This document shows positions 43,811-58,573 of a stretch of DNA of 64,000 nt, one piece after another. Both the position numbers and the translations under genes were made by a program. The DNA comes from Aphelidium insulamus. Its lineage: Eukaryota; Aphelidiomycota; Aphelidea; Aphelidiaceae. Under the pieces are notes generated by a model, which was not told the DNA's origin, ran no database searches, and was given only the letters and a program-made list of their open reading frames with translations. The number at the start of each line of letters is the position of its first letter. Positions within the stretch are counted from its first letter, which is position 1. The stretch covers positions 248,001 through 312,000 of the forward strand of contig JAZDSV010000001.1 in NCBI GenBank assembly GCA_036784855.1, written 5' to 3'.

Positions 43811-46763
43811 CTAGTCAGCGTCGTTGAGCACCAGCGCCACACCCTGCAGTACCCAGTGGCTGACATGTCGGTCCGTAGCGAGATCTGCCTCAAACACCAG
43901 GCCGACTCCCATGGCGTTACGGCGCTGCTGCGTCACATACACTGGACAGCGATATGAGTCACGCAGCTGCAGTCGGTGGACTTCAATGGGCACGATCTGC
44001 AGCACCGGCAGCGGCTCAATAAGGCGACCGCCCGCTGCGGCTGGTTGCAGACGACCAAGCTCCGTGCTCCAGCTGGCTCCCTCCAGGTACAGTCCGGTCA
44101 CGTAGCAGCCAATGGCCGGTGCTTCTGTGACTGCGGCCGGATCCCTGTACTGCGTGACGCGAGTAAACATTGTCGACTTGTCCAGCGACCAGCCGTGCTT
44201 GCGGCACGCTTCTTGCACCAAGGCGGTCAGATACGACTCGGGAATTTGCAATCCAGGCAGCCACAGAACAGTCGGCGCCTTCCCAGTCTGCGACCAGGAC
44301 ATGTACTGGCTGTGACGCCTTTTAAAGTGCTGCATCCAACCACCCAAGTTCTTCATTGTTTGTGGTGCCAATTTGCGCCACGACATTGGCAGCTGGCCGT
44401 TGAACAAGTATTGGAGCAACTCGTCCAGCTCCTGGCTCAAGCCGATCTCGCCACGAAGCGCCTTCTGCAGGTCATTCAGAGAACCAACCATCACCGCAAC
44501 AAGGGCATTCCAGCGGTCCAACTCCTGTAGCAGTACGATTTGCGTCGGGGATGGCGTGCCAAACGACCGCTGTAGTCGTCGGACGTCAAACGGCGGAGGA
44601 ATTTGCGTCAGTATCTCGCTCGACAAAGCAGCCACAACATCTTCACGTCGGAGTCCAGCACTTCCGCTCGACCCGCTGGCTCTTGGCTGCAAACTAATCA
44701 ATTGGGCCCAAATGTCTTTCGCCGCATCTGTAAGGCAGGTTATTTCTGCATCGTTGTGCAAACCAAACACTGCCGGAGAATTATTCAGCGGATAGGCATC
44801 GATTTCGTGCAGATAATCTTCACGCGACTGCAACTCAAACACACGGTAGCTGTAATGTTCATCCGCGTGAAATACAAACGGTCGCAGCGGATCAAATACA
44901 AAATCGCCGAGATATTCTTGCAGATAAGTTCGCAGTACTTTTCGATCCAGATCGTCCACGACACGACCTCCGTAAATAACCTCTCCAATCAGGTACCGAA
45001 GGCTTTTCCATGGAACGGAGCTTCCATCCGCGCTTCCCACCTGATCGCGGTCCAAATAAGTTTGCAATATTGACGAGGAGACACGAAAGTCGGATTCGTT
45101 AAAATCGTAAGTAATGTTCCAGCCAATTTTTCCGTACTTGCTGCGACCCTGCACAACAGCGTGGAAGAAAGCCAACACAAAAACAAGCGCCTTGAACTTC
45201 TGGTGCCCGCATTGATCGAGATAATTTTCTGCTAGACGGCCGATGGAGCTCCGCATGTTCAATTTGAGTCCTCGCGGTGGTTCCGTGACCACCTTTAGCG
45301 AACGCTGAAGAATGGCAACTGGAAAGTTGTCCACTGGTTCAGTAGTCAGCCAAAGACGAAAATCTGCATGTGGTTGCACAATCCTGTCGAGCGCCTTGTC
45401 CAATTGGCGCATCCATCCCAATAAAAGATGACAGTTTTGCAGAACAAGCCATTGACCTCGGGCAGCGGCCGTCTCCATCAATTGGAGAGCAATCGGTCCC
45501 TGACCTGCAAATGTAAGTTAATCACCTAGTATCACTTCCACACTTGCCTTGGCCTAGAGATACCAACTTGAGCTTGTTGCCGCCAAAGCCAAGCGTGTCT
45601 GCGAGTTTATAAAGATCGTTGATCGGATCGGACCCAGAAGTGACGAGGAAAATCACAGACGTTTTCGGCGACGAATGTTCATAAATTGCCGTCAAATCGA
45701 CAACGGGCGGAAGAACATATCGAGGGCCTATTTTCTTAACAACAAAGTTCGACATTGCATTAAATACGCGATCAGTTCGAAAGCATCGCAAAACGCAAAG
45801 CTGCTGAAAGTCAGACAGAATCTCAGAGAATCCGCATGGCATGGGTTCATTCTCTGCCGCTTCGCTTTCAGACCATGCTTTCCACAACGACGCATCATTC
45901 TCAATGCTGTCGACCACCTTGGCGAATTCCTCCTTTAGATGTCGCAGTTTGCATAAATCTTTCCAGCATTGAGGTTGCATCCAAGAAATGGGACATGTAG
46001 GAGGACTATCGACAGAAATATTTCCCTGCGCACATAAAGAACCGTCGAAAAGTTTAGCGAACTAACCTTTAAAAAGAAATCAATCTCCACGGGATCAAGC
46101 ACATCTTCAACCAGTTTAATTGCGAGATGGAACGAAAACATCAATTTGTGCCGCTCGAAAATTCCCGTACAACAATGCGAGTACACAGCGTACCTCAAAT
46201 GGTCAATGATCTTTGTCAGACGCTTGGGAAGTAGTGGATCTGGTTTGCTTTTGCGCAACGAAGATTCGAAAACCTCCAAGAAGGAGCTTAAAGAGTATTC
46301 GTACATCGGCGATACCGAAGAAAGCCCCGACATCACAAAATATAATATGGAGCCGCATTTGGCTACGGCCACATACGCTTCTCTGGATGCTTCAACGTCG
46401 GCCGCAGTTTGGACGGCCGCAGAGAGCCTATTTGAGATTTCGACTGCTTTTGTTTTCGTATTGTCCAACGTTCGTATTAGATCGGTATTGTCCAACATCG
46501 AACCCGAGGACATGGCCAACTCCCGCAACAGCGCATCTTCCAAATCTTTGAGCAATGCCTTATTTGCGCTGGTCTCTTGTATCAGCTGTCGTCGTTGCTC
46601 TTCCAATTCCTTGCGTTCGTGGGCAACAACGATGTTCAACAGCTGATCCTGGAGGCCCTTTGACGTTACGCTATAGTTGATAACTACTGCAGTTCCGAAA
46701 ACGTTGGCAGGCAGCGCAGGATTCGCCAGCTTCGTTGTAAGCTAAACAAGCGTCACAATTGCG

Positions 46764-46800
<37 letters not shown>

Positions 46801-49800
46801 ATATACTTACATAGAGACGAAAATTAGCATCATAGTCAACTTGCTTGTCACCAAGCATGATGTACTGTCGCGAGCCTTGTTTCAAAATTCGTTTTTCGAT
46901 AACATTGTCAACGACGGGGTCGATAAAGTCGTCAACATCTTCAAAAAGAACGGGAATGCCGTACGATATGCCCAGTTCGAGATGCTTAAGGAAATCGGGA
47001 TCATTAAATGTACAAACTTTTAGACCGTTGGGGCCTTCGCGACGTTTGATCCAACTGGCAGCTTGTTGCTGTGGGTCGATACAGAGCGGAAATCGGCTGG
47101 CTTTCAGGGTCAAAATACCATTTTGGACAGATAGCTCATCTCCGGGTAGTCCCTCGTTGATCCACTGGCTTTGCTCAACGTCACTTGTCATCAGGGCCTC
47201 CAGTTTGAAATTACTCCGGAGAGGAATTTTCGATTCTTGCAGGTTCGTCTTCCACTTGTCATACACGAGGTCTCGCCTGAGCTCCCAATTAAACGGCCCG
47301 GTATAACACAGGAAACCGGCTAGCAGTAGACAATCACCAACGAGCTCATCTCGCTGACTTTTTAGATTAGAGAGGTCCTGCGCCCATCGAGCTTTTTCCG
47401 ACGCCAAGCCGCTCATCAACTTGTCAGCAGCGACCAGTCGTCGTTCCATCAACTCGGCCATCTGCTTCAGTTCCATTTGTTCATTTTTGGCCGCGGTGAA
47501 TTTTGCTTGAAGCTGAATCAACTCCTCTTTTAATTTCTTCAATTCTTTGGTAATTTTTTCGTATTCTTGCTTGCTCATCTGCAAGTTGCGTTCGAGAGAA
47601 GCTACTGCTGCTCGCTTCGGTTGAATCTGTTTCGCTACATTGCAGTAGCCGACAACAGCGGTGACGAATTTGAATAATCCCGCGCCAGCTATCGAAATTT
47701 CCTTCATCTTGTCGTACGAAAGATCGCCTTCACGGAGAATGGTACGAATCTTTGTCAGTTGAGTGGCGGATATTGCGTCAACATCCAACGTCATCAGAGA
47801 GCTTTTAAAATCGGCCGCTGACATCATTCCTTTCGCCGATTTCCACGAACCATCCTTGATGTTCTTCAAGATAGTGATACATTCGCAGACTTTTTGCACG
47901 GCGCTCGGAGGCTTCGCAAACGAGCGAATTTCGGTAATTTCAGCAGAGGAAAGGTTAAGTAGCGCTTTTCGTGCCTCTTCCAGAGCAGGAAGAGCCTCGG
48001 ACAACGCCAATTCAGCCTCTTCTTTGTCGCGAGCAATTTGTATGTTTTGTATTTCTACATTATGTCAAGGTACGATCCATTTCAGCAAAAGCGTACCTAG
48101 CTCCTTTTCTTGCTTTTGGGCCTGCTCCTTTTTCTGCTCTGCTTGCGCTGTACTAGCTGTTATCACATCCAAAAGCTTATTGCAAGCCTCGGTCTTGCTA
48201 CGCACTGCTGCATTCTGCGTGGCTAGTTGTGCATTGAGGACCCGAAGCTGATCGCCTGATTCCGCCAACTTTTTCAGCCCAGATTCTAGTCTCTCACTCA
48301 TTTCGAGGTTTGACTGCCGCTTTTCGCCAAGCAGTCGCAAAAAAGACGAAATAAAGTCCAGATAATTCTTGGGGGATATATGATTTACACGTCTCCACTT
48401 GTGAATATATGTTTCAGACGCCTCAGCCGAAGAAGAATGTACATAAACCATGTGTTCAACGACAGCAGGTCGTATGCGATCAGAACCGAGAGAAACTTCG
48501 CCAAGCAGACTACTGGCAACTGCAGTAAGCGCTTGTTTCGGCCACGGCAGGAACCAGTCTATAACCGTATTGTTGATAAGAGCCGGGAAGTTGCGGCAAC
48601 GTTCACGCAATTTATCGCCGGAGGGCGAAAAACATATTGCGAGTTTTAGATTTTGCACGCATCGAGCGTAAAAGAAGGAAAGCATCGAATCTTTTGCGGT
48701 CGCATGTCCCTCCCGCTCGCAATCGTCACGAATGGCACTGAAAATCCCTTCCTTTTCTTCATCCGCGAACAGAGTGGGTATGAATCCGTTAGCTAAAATG
48801 CTATTAATAGATTCCAAAAAGCTCTCTTGAACAATGCAGCTGTCGGTAACTATGAATACTACGCGTTGATTTTGAACACCAACCCGAGAGAAGAGTGCTT
48901 TCAAATCATCACGAAACTCTGTCTCGCTGTAGCCACGCCGCAGAGTAATTTCAAACGTATTATATCCAGCGATTTGGGCAGCAAGCTTAGCAAGAGACTG
49001 TTTTCCACTTCCGCCATTTCCTACAAGCAAGCAATGACCCCGCTGCATACGAATAGCGCGATGAATTCGAGTAAGATGCTCCACCGCGTCATCAAATAAA
49101 ACCAGATTGCAGTCAGCAGGCAGCTGAATAATCTGACGGCACGCTTCAAAATCGTGCAAATCATCGTACAGTCGGAGCTGGCCATCGCGGTTGGATTTTG
49201 GAAAATCGCCAAATAAGATCGGATTTCTAATAACATCTTCATGGTGCGAGAATGGCGATGAAGATAATTCCTGGCATATTGCTGCTTGAACCGAGTCTTT
49301 GTCACTTGAGGATATCATCCTATCGTGGAATACTCGCAAGCATTCATTGCGCCACAATCGAAGTAGTTGAGCGGGCGACGAACAAGCATCAGGCGTAGAG
49401 AGTGTCAATCCCGCATATACTCGGCTTATATCGCGCAAATTAAAGACATAGTGAAATTTTGTCGGTGTTGGCGGAAAATTTGCAGTGATGGAATCAAACA
49501 GCGATAACGTCATGTCAGTTACGACCGCAGACATATTTTGCAGCTCCGACGAAAAAAGAGACAGATGACCATCGAGAATGGAGTGATATATATGTCTGAG
49601 AGAAGTACGGCTGGGAAAACAAACGTTGATCACGCTAAACCGGCTGCACAGCCTTGGATCAATGGAATGACGGCCGCCACCTGGTTCGCCCATTGCCGCA
49701 ATAACTTGGCAGTCTTTAATATTCTTAAAGCCCAAGTCTTTCCCTCGATCATAAAATCCGCTTCGATCGGAGAACAGCTTCAGAAACGCTAGTGCTTGCT

Positions 49801-52800
49801 GAGTCCCGTATTGATCTTTGTTGGGCATGTTAAGATCGTCAACAAATAAGATTAGTTTTTTCCCCGCGGGAGGTCCGAATGTGTCTTTCAGCTTTTTTTC
49901 AACAACCGACTCAATCGATTTTTGAACATCAAGCGACGAAGTCCGACTAGAAAAATTCATTCCGAGTGCTACAAATTTATCGCGAGGCAATGAACGCAAA
50001 AAGTTCTGCAAAGTTGCAGTTTTCGCCGTTCCAGCTCCGCCAACAAGCAATACAGGGGACTTTGCACCAAAGAACTTTTCCACAAGCCAAGCATGCTTGA
50101 CACTGTCTCCAGTTGGAACCAAGATATCCGAAAATGGGATATCACGACGATGAACATAATCGGGAACTAGAGTTGCCCATTTAACCCATCTTCCCGCGGG
50201 CGGTAAAAAGTGATAGTCGTATAGGCTTTCATCGTTGCTGATAATAAAACTGGAATCGCGATATGGAGACAAGGCAATAACAGCATCAGAAAACTTCGGG
50301 CGGTCTTTGGCCACAATGGATGCTCCTAACGACCAAACCAGGGCTTCGATGAATAGTGCCTCCAAAGTTTTCTCATCCAGTGATGTAACCTTGACTCCCG
50401 CCGGCAACATCGCCCGTAAGATTACGGTCAGCTGAGTGGTCATGGATATCGCAGGTATGTATGTAGCACTCTTGAGCGGCGCCTGCTCACTGCCGGAAAA
50501 TCGCCCTTCGAATATGAAATCGATAAGGGTTGGAACGTAACGCTCAAACAAGGCCGACAATGCAGTACGATCGCCGTCATCGGTAAACGAAAGATGCATC
50601 CATCGATGAAAGAAGGGCTCATACCCTAGATTTTTTGGATCCACAAAGACCATACCACAGCGGGACACAGTAGCAGGTGACGCAAATCGTAGATCGCCTA
50701 CTTCAAAGAGAAGCGAAACATGCTTTTGTAAGCGAATCCGTTCACCGTTCGCCAAAGTTAACAGCTTGTTGTCATCCATCACGGAGTTCATGTTTTCAAT
50801 CCAACTTATGATGTAAGTTATCTTCAGAAGCTACACGTAAACTTACATAGCGTCCACGTCACCGTCGAATAGTATGTACTTGCGTTCGGCTTTTTCAGTA
50901 GGCTTATTCACTTCCCGGAAAATATTGGATAAAAGGCCATCCACCCAGTTGCGTGTGACCGGGTCCAAAACACCGTAAAGTTCGATAACGGGTACCGCTT
51001 TTGGATTTAGGACAAAAGACTTTGACGGTACTCCGAGTGCCGATTGAGCTCTGCAGAGCAGATCGATTATAGCCGATTTCCCTCCGCCCGTCGGGCCGAC
51101 AATCTAGCTGGGTTAGTAAAATTGGCAACAAAATCCCACACACCATGCACGAATGTCTCGTAAGCAGTGTTTCGTAAAGCTGCACAACTTTATCCACTTG
51201 GCTTTCAACTTCGACAAGACCAAGTGCGCTAATCTCATTACGGATTGCACGAGCGAGAGCAGCCTGTTCTACACGAGGACTTTCCAAACGCGGGAAAAGA
51301 TCAGATATTAGGCCAAGAAACAATGGCACATCATCGAAGACGAGCTTGGGCACATTCATGTCGCGAAGAGCGCGCATTAAGACCATATCCTCGGTCGAGC
51401 CGATGCTGTCACGTTTCATTTGACCGGCCATAACCTGACGACGAGTTAAAAGAAGCATATGTTTACGCTCGAGCTTACCAGAACTGACTTCAAGGCTCTC
51501 AATCCAAAGTCGTAGTGACTTTGTTTTGATAGCTGCGCCTTGGCAAGCGCATAGAGTACTACCATTTTTTTGGCCAAGACTTTTGCTGCCTGAAACCCCT
51601 CTGAAAATAGCATGATCTCGGCAATCATTTCCAAGTCGGGAGCTACCATTACTACAGGTCGGAACATGGCCTTTAGATTGTCTGGCAGTTCCGTTCTTCC
51701 CGCATAGCCCGCTAATACGTCATAGTTAGCAGTGGGGACACACATTTCCGTTTCACGTACGATTCATGGTAATAAATATGGCAACCTTAGAGTCGATTGG
51801 AATTTCTCTTCCTTCGAAATGAAATCGTTTTAATCCAAGCACAAGCGCATTTTGAATGGACTTAATTTGTGCAGATATGATAGAAAGTACATCGGCTTCC
51901 AGGCGGTTAAATTCGTCAAAACAGCCCCAAGCGCCAGTCTGAATGAGGCCAGAAAATACGGTTCCAATTGAGCGGAAATCCATGCCTTCTCCACAATTTG
52001 TGACCATACATAGCAAACCAAGCGCTTTGGCTAGATCTTTGACTGTCTCAGTTTTTCCGGTGCCCTACCCATAATAAGAAACGAATGCAATTACGCTTAA
52101 CGTACCGCAGGTCCCGCAGGCGCACCACCAAGGGACATGCTTATTGCTTGCGTCAATGTTAGATAACAGCTGCGCACGTATTATAAGTTTTGTGTTCAAA
52201 AGATTGATTAACAGACCGATCCGTGAGCGGCGTAATGACTAAACGTCCGTTCAATCCCATGTATTCGTATCCGTAATCAAATTGCCCGTTGCACTGATGC
52301 GCGGTCAATCTATCGCTGTCCCAGTAGAATCGTAACTGACTTTCCCACTGAAAATCATCCTGGTTAATAACGCTTTCACGAACAAATCGATCGACAATAT
52401 CACGAGCATGGACGTCGACAATGATCTGAGTATTTATCTTCTTTCTCCGAATGTCAGCCAAATTCGATCGCACTTCAGTAACCAAGTAATCCAATTGCTT
52501 CGCAAGCTGAATAGCCAGTTTTCTTACAGCTTTCTTATCGCCGGACATGTTCTTTCGAAAAGCGTTTTCTACGTCCCACGTCCACCAAACCTGACTTGCC
52601 GCAAGCGTTGCCATACCCAGATGTACATCAAACCATTCACCCTTGGGCATGTCAACAAAGTTCCAAATTGCCTCTTTGTGGCGCAAAAGATTAGTGCGTT
52701 TCATTTCTCGATCTACCAACACCATCCAATCTTCTGTTCGTGCATCAGTCGGTACCGGAGCTTGAAAGAGCAACATTTCGCCCTCGGTCGACTTCATGCC

Positions 52801-55800
52801 AATAACGCTTCGCGACTCGCGACCAACTCCAAATACTATGCTCGAAACATTGTCAAACATTTTGATGATGTGTTCCTGTATGCAATTGACATCCTGCCCT
52901 CCCAAAATCGACAATAACTCTTCGTCAGAGATGAAGAAAAAGCGAGGAAATACATTTCTTTTGGCTTCGAGGTACTCGCTAAGACTTTTCTGCGATGCCT
53001 CAAGCTGATCGAGCAAGGCTTTTAGCTGGGATAATCTTCCCTCGGCAGAACATGTCTCGATGACGGACGGCTGTTTCGCTGCTTCCATCATTAGTCGCTT
53101 AAATGTTTTGTCAATCTGATCAAAGTTCTTTGCCTCCTCTGGCATCTGCTGTCTAATGTCTCCGGCGAGAAATATACTTTCCAGGTAAATCCATTTTTGT
53201 TGGACAGTAATCCACACATCCAACACCTCGCTGACAAGTGAAAGCGCCTTTTCCCACTTCTCTACTTCTGCCACGAACGCAGCCACAAACTTCGAAGCGT
53301 TCATACTCTGAATGTTTAGCATGTTATCGTCTAAGGTGCGTTGAATATCTTCAACGGATCCCAGGATAAATCCCCGTTCGGATCCACTTTTCGTGTAGCG
53401 AACAATATTGAAGCGCATATTACGCCATACAGTTTCGATCTCTCGAATACCTGCCTCGATGCTCAGCTCCTTGGAGGCGGAAATGACGATATTTTTAACG
53501 TCCTCAGAAAAATTATTCAGCTTAAGGCTAAAGACTTTCTCCAACGTCAAGCTGTCAGGTGAGATTTCCGTAGCTTTTCCTGCCAATGCGGTTAACTTCT
53601 TCCAGTGTCGTTCTCGAAGAGCATCGGTTTTAAGACTCATGTAAAGCGGAATAGAGTCTCGAAACCCGATAACTGTATCGGACAAAAAATGAAATACGGG
53701 ATATGCCTGACATCCAGGAGGCAATGCGTGCAAAATTGAGGTAAATTTTTCGGCAGACTTTCCGAGCTGCGAAATATCTGCAGCCGACCATAAAATGCTT
53801 TCGAAGCCGTTCACCATGTTTTTGAAACCTGCCGAAAGTTCGTAAACTTTTATCAAGTTCTGCGCCATCGATTCCAGCTCAGCAAGTTCGGGACACTGGC
53901 TAATTGGAATCTCGAGTAGTTTTTCCGCTTTAATTAGGTAGTCGCGGCGTTCACGACAATTTTTTACATCGGCGAGAAACTGCGCCATTCCTTCCGCGCC
54001 AGATTCCAAGTCTCCATTTTCACCTCCAGTGACGCTATGGCTAGCGTATTTTTTGCGAACTACAGCAATCTCGCTGACCATGGCCGCAGACTAGAGATCA
54101 GATTAGGAGTCGGCGTGAAATCTCTTACCTGTTGTTTCGTGATTAATGCAAACTTTTCCTTCAAACTAGCCAGCCGTTTGTCTACGGAATTTGCCAGCTT
54201 GCATAGCTCATCCCATTGCTGCGGTAGAGCTAATGCTTCATCCATTTCGAGTTTGTCGATTTTTACTTCGTGCAACTGTAATGTACGATAAACTTCCAAA
54301 AGATCCAAATACTTCAATTCCACTTCATCGGACGAGTTTCGCACGTTGGAAATTGCATTCAAGGTAACAGTCAATTCTTGAAGAGTTTCCGGTTCCTTTG
54401 CAAATTCATCTTGAGCTATTTTGATACGTTCGGAAAGTTGCAATACACTAGCACGACCAACATTGCGCAGATATTTAGCTAAATATTCAGTCATTGAAAT
54501 CAAGTCAGGCAATCTCCATGTTACCAATATCTGCGATCCACAATTTAGCTTCTGCTGCTATCGAATGCTGCAATGGCTGAAAATTTACGAGCACAAATCC
54601 GATCGTCTTTGCAATGGTTTGACAATTGACATCTACCAAGATTTTTGAGTAGAATGAGAGCTTTTCTTCGAAGCCAAGCCAATGAGGTTTCTTGGCAGAG
54701 AACTTTTCCAGAGTTACGATCTGCGGTTAATATAAGTAGTAGAAATTATTACAAAAACATGCACGAATGTACTCGATCAATTTTCCACAATGGACGATAT
54801 CTGCGCCATTCTTCCAAGGATTTGGAGATTCGTAGGAAAGTTTTGGTTACCGATTGATTCAACTGGACCATACTGTTGATTACTCCGTTCGTGCCCTGAA
54901 TCTCAGTGAAAAAACTATAGGCGACCGGCTCTTCGTCGTTTGAAATCGCCTGCGGCTGAGCCAAGATGCACGATCCATGTTGCCACCGATAAAACAATCG
55001 AGTACTATCGACAATTGATCGCACAAAGCTAACTAGCATTTTGTACACATCGTTCGCCATGGGCGATAAAACAATCTCCGGTGGACTCAACAATACCGAG
55101 AGCTTGAATATGGCAGAGTGCTTTTGTTTCTCGGCGCTAGACGATTGCAGTCGCTTCTCCAAACGCTGTATATTTGATAGCAGCATCTGGTTTTTAGGGA
55201 TAAGAAAATTCATAATACTGATGAATCCTACCTTGTTCAAGGCCAAAAATACTTGCTGCTCCCAAAAATGATAAAACATTTTCATTCCGGGTGCGCGGCC
55301 AGTATTTGTGTTGAATACCATAGATTCCACTTTGATCAACAAAGGCGTAATACTTTTGTACTGCAATACCAACGTCTCCAGAGTGGCGTTACGACCTTTG
55401 TTGAGGATCTCAAAAAATTGCTGCACAAGTCATCAGTGACGACAAGCATGTTCAAATATGCTAATACCTGGGCGTCTGGTAGCTCGCCTTCGTGGTGTAA
55501 TCGCACCAAATTTGCGCTTGCAATGTCGTCGATAATGCCTTCGATTTCCGACGATGTTTTGTGCACTTGGTTCAGCAGCGCGTGAGCCTTGTGAATTTCC
55601 TGATAAATCTAAGTACATGAAAAAAGTCAGGTTTTTCTAACCTGGTTTGCTTTGGCAATAAACTCATTAATGCTAAGCGAACACCAATTAATACGGGTGA
55701 GACCGGGCTTCAACGTTTTCTTAAGATGCGTCGACATATGATGCATCATCTCCTCTTCAGACTCATTCAAATTGCCAAGGTAAGAGTGATAAAAGTCAAG

Positions 55801-58417
55801 CAAAAGCTTGAGCTGTTCATAGCAAGTGTGAAACTTTTCCTCCTGCAACAGCTGTCAGCAGCGAAGGGCAAATACCAGTGCTTACCTGCAACGCAACGTT
55901 CAAGGCAATTTCTGGAGGACGAAGCCCCAACTGATCCAAACTCCTAGATTGCATGATCAGACAAGTTCATGCAGACCTCCACTAACTTGGTTTCCTTGAT
56001 AATTGATAATAGATCGTGGCGAAAGTTTGCCATATACTTGTGCGGCTGATCAGTTTTGGCCAAGATGCAGCATTTTAGCGAGCTTGATGCAATTATTTCC
56101 GTTTCGCGGCACCAGTTTTGAAAAAGCTTCACACTTTTACATGAGTAGTTAACTTTGCTCATTGCTCACCTCCGATTCAAAAGTCGACATGGATTTCGCC
56201 AGCGTGATGTATCGGCGCGCTACATTCTTGCCCAGATCGCCGCTCATCAAGTCTGCAACAAATCTCAGTGGGAGCCTGGGGCCAGCAATATGATTACCAG
56301 GAAAATCACGAAAGCGGCTGATCGACTTTCTCGCACGCAAGAACAATCCACGGCACCACTGGATCGCACCGCTAATCTGCGATTGATTACGGCTAATGGG
56401 CGGAGATGATCTAGAAACAGGGTAAGCATCAACATCATTCGCTGTGAAACTGACCGTGAGGCTTGAAACAGTCCGTCGATAACATCCAGGTCTTTTCCGC
56501 ATTGGGTCAAAATATCATTAAACTTCATCAACAGTTGGCCGTGAATTGCTTCGCGAGTCTTCAAATTTTTAACATTCTGCAACAACTCGAACGCGCCCTC
56601 GGCAGAGCGCAGTTTCTTAAATGACGAATCAATAAATTGTTTTGATATTTCGTCCAGCAATGACAATTGATCACGGAATCGAGACATCATCGATTCAACA
56701 GGGCCTTGGAATCTGTACATCAGTGAATATGTTTACACATGCAGAATGGCAACATACTTTTTGTCAAAGAAATCAAAGTTGCACATTTCAAAAGGGGCAA
56801 ACAGAGCACTGACACGCTTCAAAATATCATCCACTTGTTGCGACTCTCCAGTCACCGCCACAAGCTCACGGCTGAATATGTTTTGAAACTGTTGAACGGC
56901 CGTGACGATTTCTTGCAGATCACTGCAACGACCGCGGATATAATTCGATTGCTCAAACAACTTTTTGCGATCGAATTCCCAGCGCCGATCCCGGCCGGAC
57001 TGCTCAAGACGATCGCGGACATCAAAGTAGGATTTATTCCACGACTCCAAAAGTTCGCCGCTGTCCTGCAACACCGAGATGGCCTGATCACCGGGTTTTC
57101 TGAAAATGGTTTTTAAATCTACGTGCTGCAGTACTTTTCGCGTGATTTCGGATGCAACGCGCGCCATAAGCGGAACCATACGCTCGTCCTTGTTGTAGTG
57201 ACGAGAAATGATCCAGACCATTCGGATGGCGTTCATGAGCGACGGCAGCGATTCGGCCACTGTGCGCATCGAACCCACAATCAGCAGCTTGAAGTGGCGT
57301 TCAAGAGTAGTCAGAAATTTGACGTTGTCGCTCGCTTCCACGTACAACTTGCACACCTCGGCCACCTGGTATTCGAGAGTGGAGGCGACGTTTGCATGCG
57401 CCGCCACGAGTGCCGCGACATAGTTCTTGAAATCGTTCTGACAAATCTGTTCGTACATGGTGCTGAGTGACGCATTTCGACCGCGCCAAAACTCCACTTC
57501 GTCTAGCGGCCCATCGCCAGCGGGCTGCTTTGCCAGCTCTTCATTGAGCGTCTGCGATATCACCGAAATCCATCCGCCAGCAAACTCTGTCAACTCCTTC
57601 ATCTTGTCGGTGTCAGCAGCGATCGCCGAAAAAATCTTGTCAGAATCCACTTTAAATGCCGGCAACTGTAGACGCACATCGCCCGACACCTGCAGCAGTG
57701 TGTGACCAATGCTGGCGGAAAACTTTTGCGTCGCCAGTGTCAATTCACTGCGTGTCACTTCAGGCAGACCGTGCACCGCGTCTTCGCTTCCCTTGCCGAT
57801 TCCGCGAAAGGAGGCGGCGCTGGGCGACTGGATAATTGGAAGGAAAATATCCGACAGACACTGACTGAAGCTCTTGAGCACATTATCACTGACGCTTCCA
57901 ACGGTCAGGTACGGTGCCAGTGACTCGTCAGCTGCGAGAGTTAGTGTCACCACCAGGCAGCGAAATACCGCCGTCTACCTGAATTGGGAATCGGAACAGG
58001 TGTGTCATCATGCACACGAGCAAAGTACAATCCTCGACTGCCGGGCGGCATCGCGCAACCTTGACCAGCGACTTTGAGCGACAAACTCTCGGCCACGCCA
58101 GTAACCGTGGCAGCTGCGAGCTGAAACACTAGGCACGTGGGCGGAATGGCAGCCGTCGTGGTAGGCACATCGTCACTGGGGTGAGCCACTTCTTCCGTCG
58201 TCGCCGGCAATTCAGCAGTATCAGTAGCCGGCATCGCATTATTACTTGCGGCCAGCGCGGTCACATTCAGCAGGTCCAGCAAGTAGGCCGCGGCTGTGCG
58301 ATCATGCATGCATGCGGCGATAAGGCCGTCCGCGGCAGAGTCATCATACGAACAGAGTAGCGTGTGGCGCACAGTACGACAGATCCACTGCACACGCAGA
58401 TCGCCGTCCACACTCAT
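43811..58417 (-). CDS. DNAH10: Axonemal dynein heavy chain, DNAH10 type
   Basis: Model of 22 exons, 4,554 residues: complement(join(43811..45504, 45548..46025, 46067..46741, 46811..48054, 48097..50804, 50847..51103, 51144..51434, 51479..51711, 51761..52064, 52106..52169, 52217..54090, 54129..54478, 54525..54720, 54773..55420, 55468..55608, 55642..55842, 55886..55930, 55977..56126, 56170..56410, 56455..56712, 56758..57931, 57979..58417)). Tail/linker first; then AAA1 GPA|GTGKTET with [19 protein letters not shown]2 [13 protein letters not shown]3 [14 protein letters not shown]4 [12 protein letters not shown], the stalk coiled coil with microtubule-binding tip, AAA5-6 and the C-terminal domain. 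The end [15 protein letters not shown]...[11 protein letters not shown] closely resembles DNAH10, the beta heavy chain of the two-headed inner-arm dynein f/I1, whose length is about 4,470. Introns 33-69 nt; the last has a GC donor (CAAG|GCAAGT). Confidence 0.9.
46765..46797. repeat. (TA)n microsatellite in a dynein intron
   Basis: Pure TA tract of about 33 nt inside the 69-nt intron at 46742-46810 of the dynein gene, close to the 5' splice site on the coding strand. Length variation here could affect splicing. Confidence 0.85.
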
Positions 58418-58546
58418 GGGGACTGGGTGGTAGTGTATGTTTAAGTTTATGTGTTGGTGTGGTGTGGTGTGGTGTGAGGAGTTTGTTCGGTGCAGTAGCA
58501 GCGCTGCGTTGTAGAGCTGTAGAAGTGCAGAGGAGTGAATTGTTTG

Positions 58547-58573
58547 CGGGTGTTTCAGCCCCTGAAACACCCG
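58547..58573. repeat. Perfect 12-bp inverted repeat, 3-nt loop
   Basis: CGGGTGTTTCAG at 58547-58558 and its exact complement at 58562-58573 surround CCC. It lies about 130 bp upstream of the dynein start codon on that gene's promoter side. Confidence 0.85.

Noticed and set aside
55931-55976. A 19-nt intron in the dynein gene (from the GTCTGA donor to the first CTAG)
   Set aside because: It keeps frame, but a normal 46-nt intron from GAG|GTCTGC to GATCAG also keeps frame and matches the family better.
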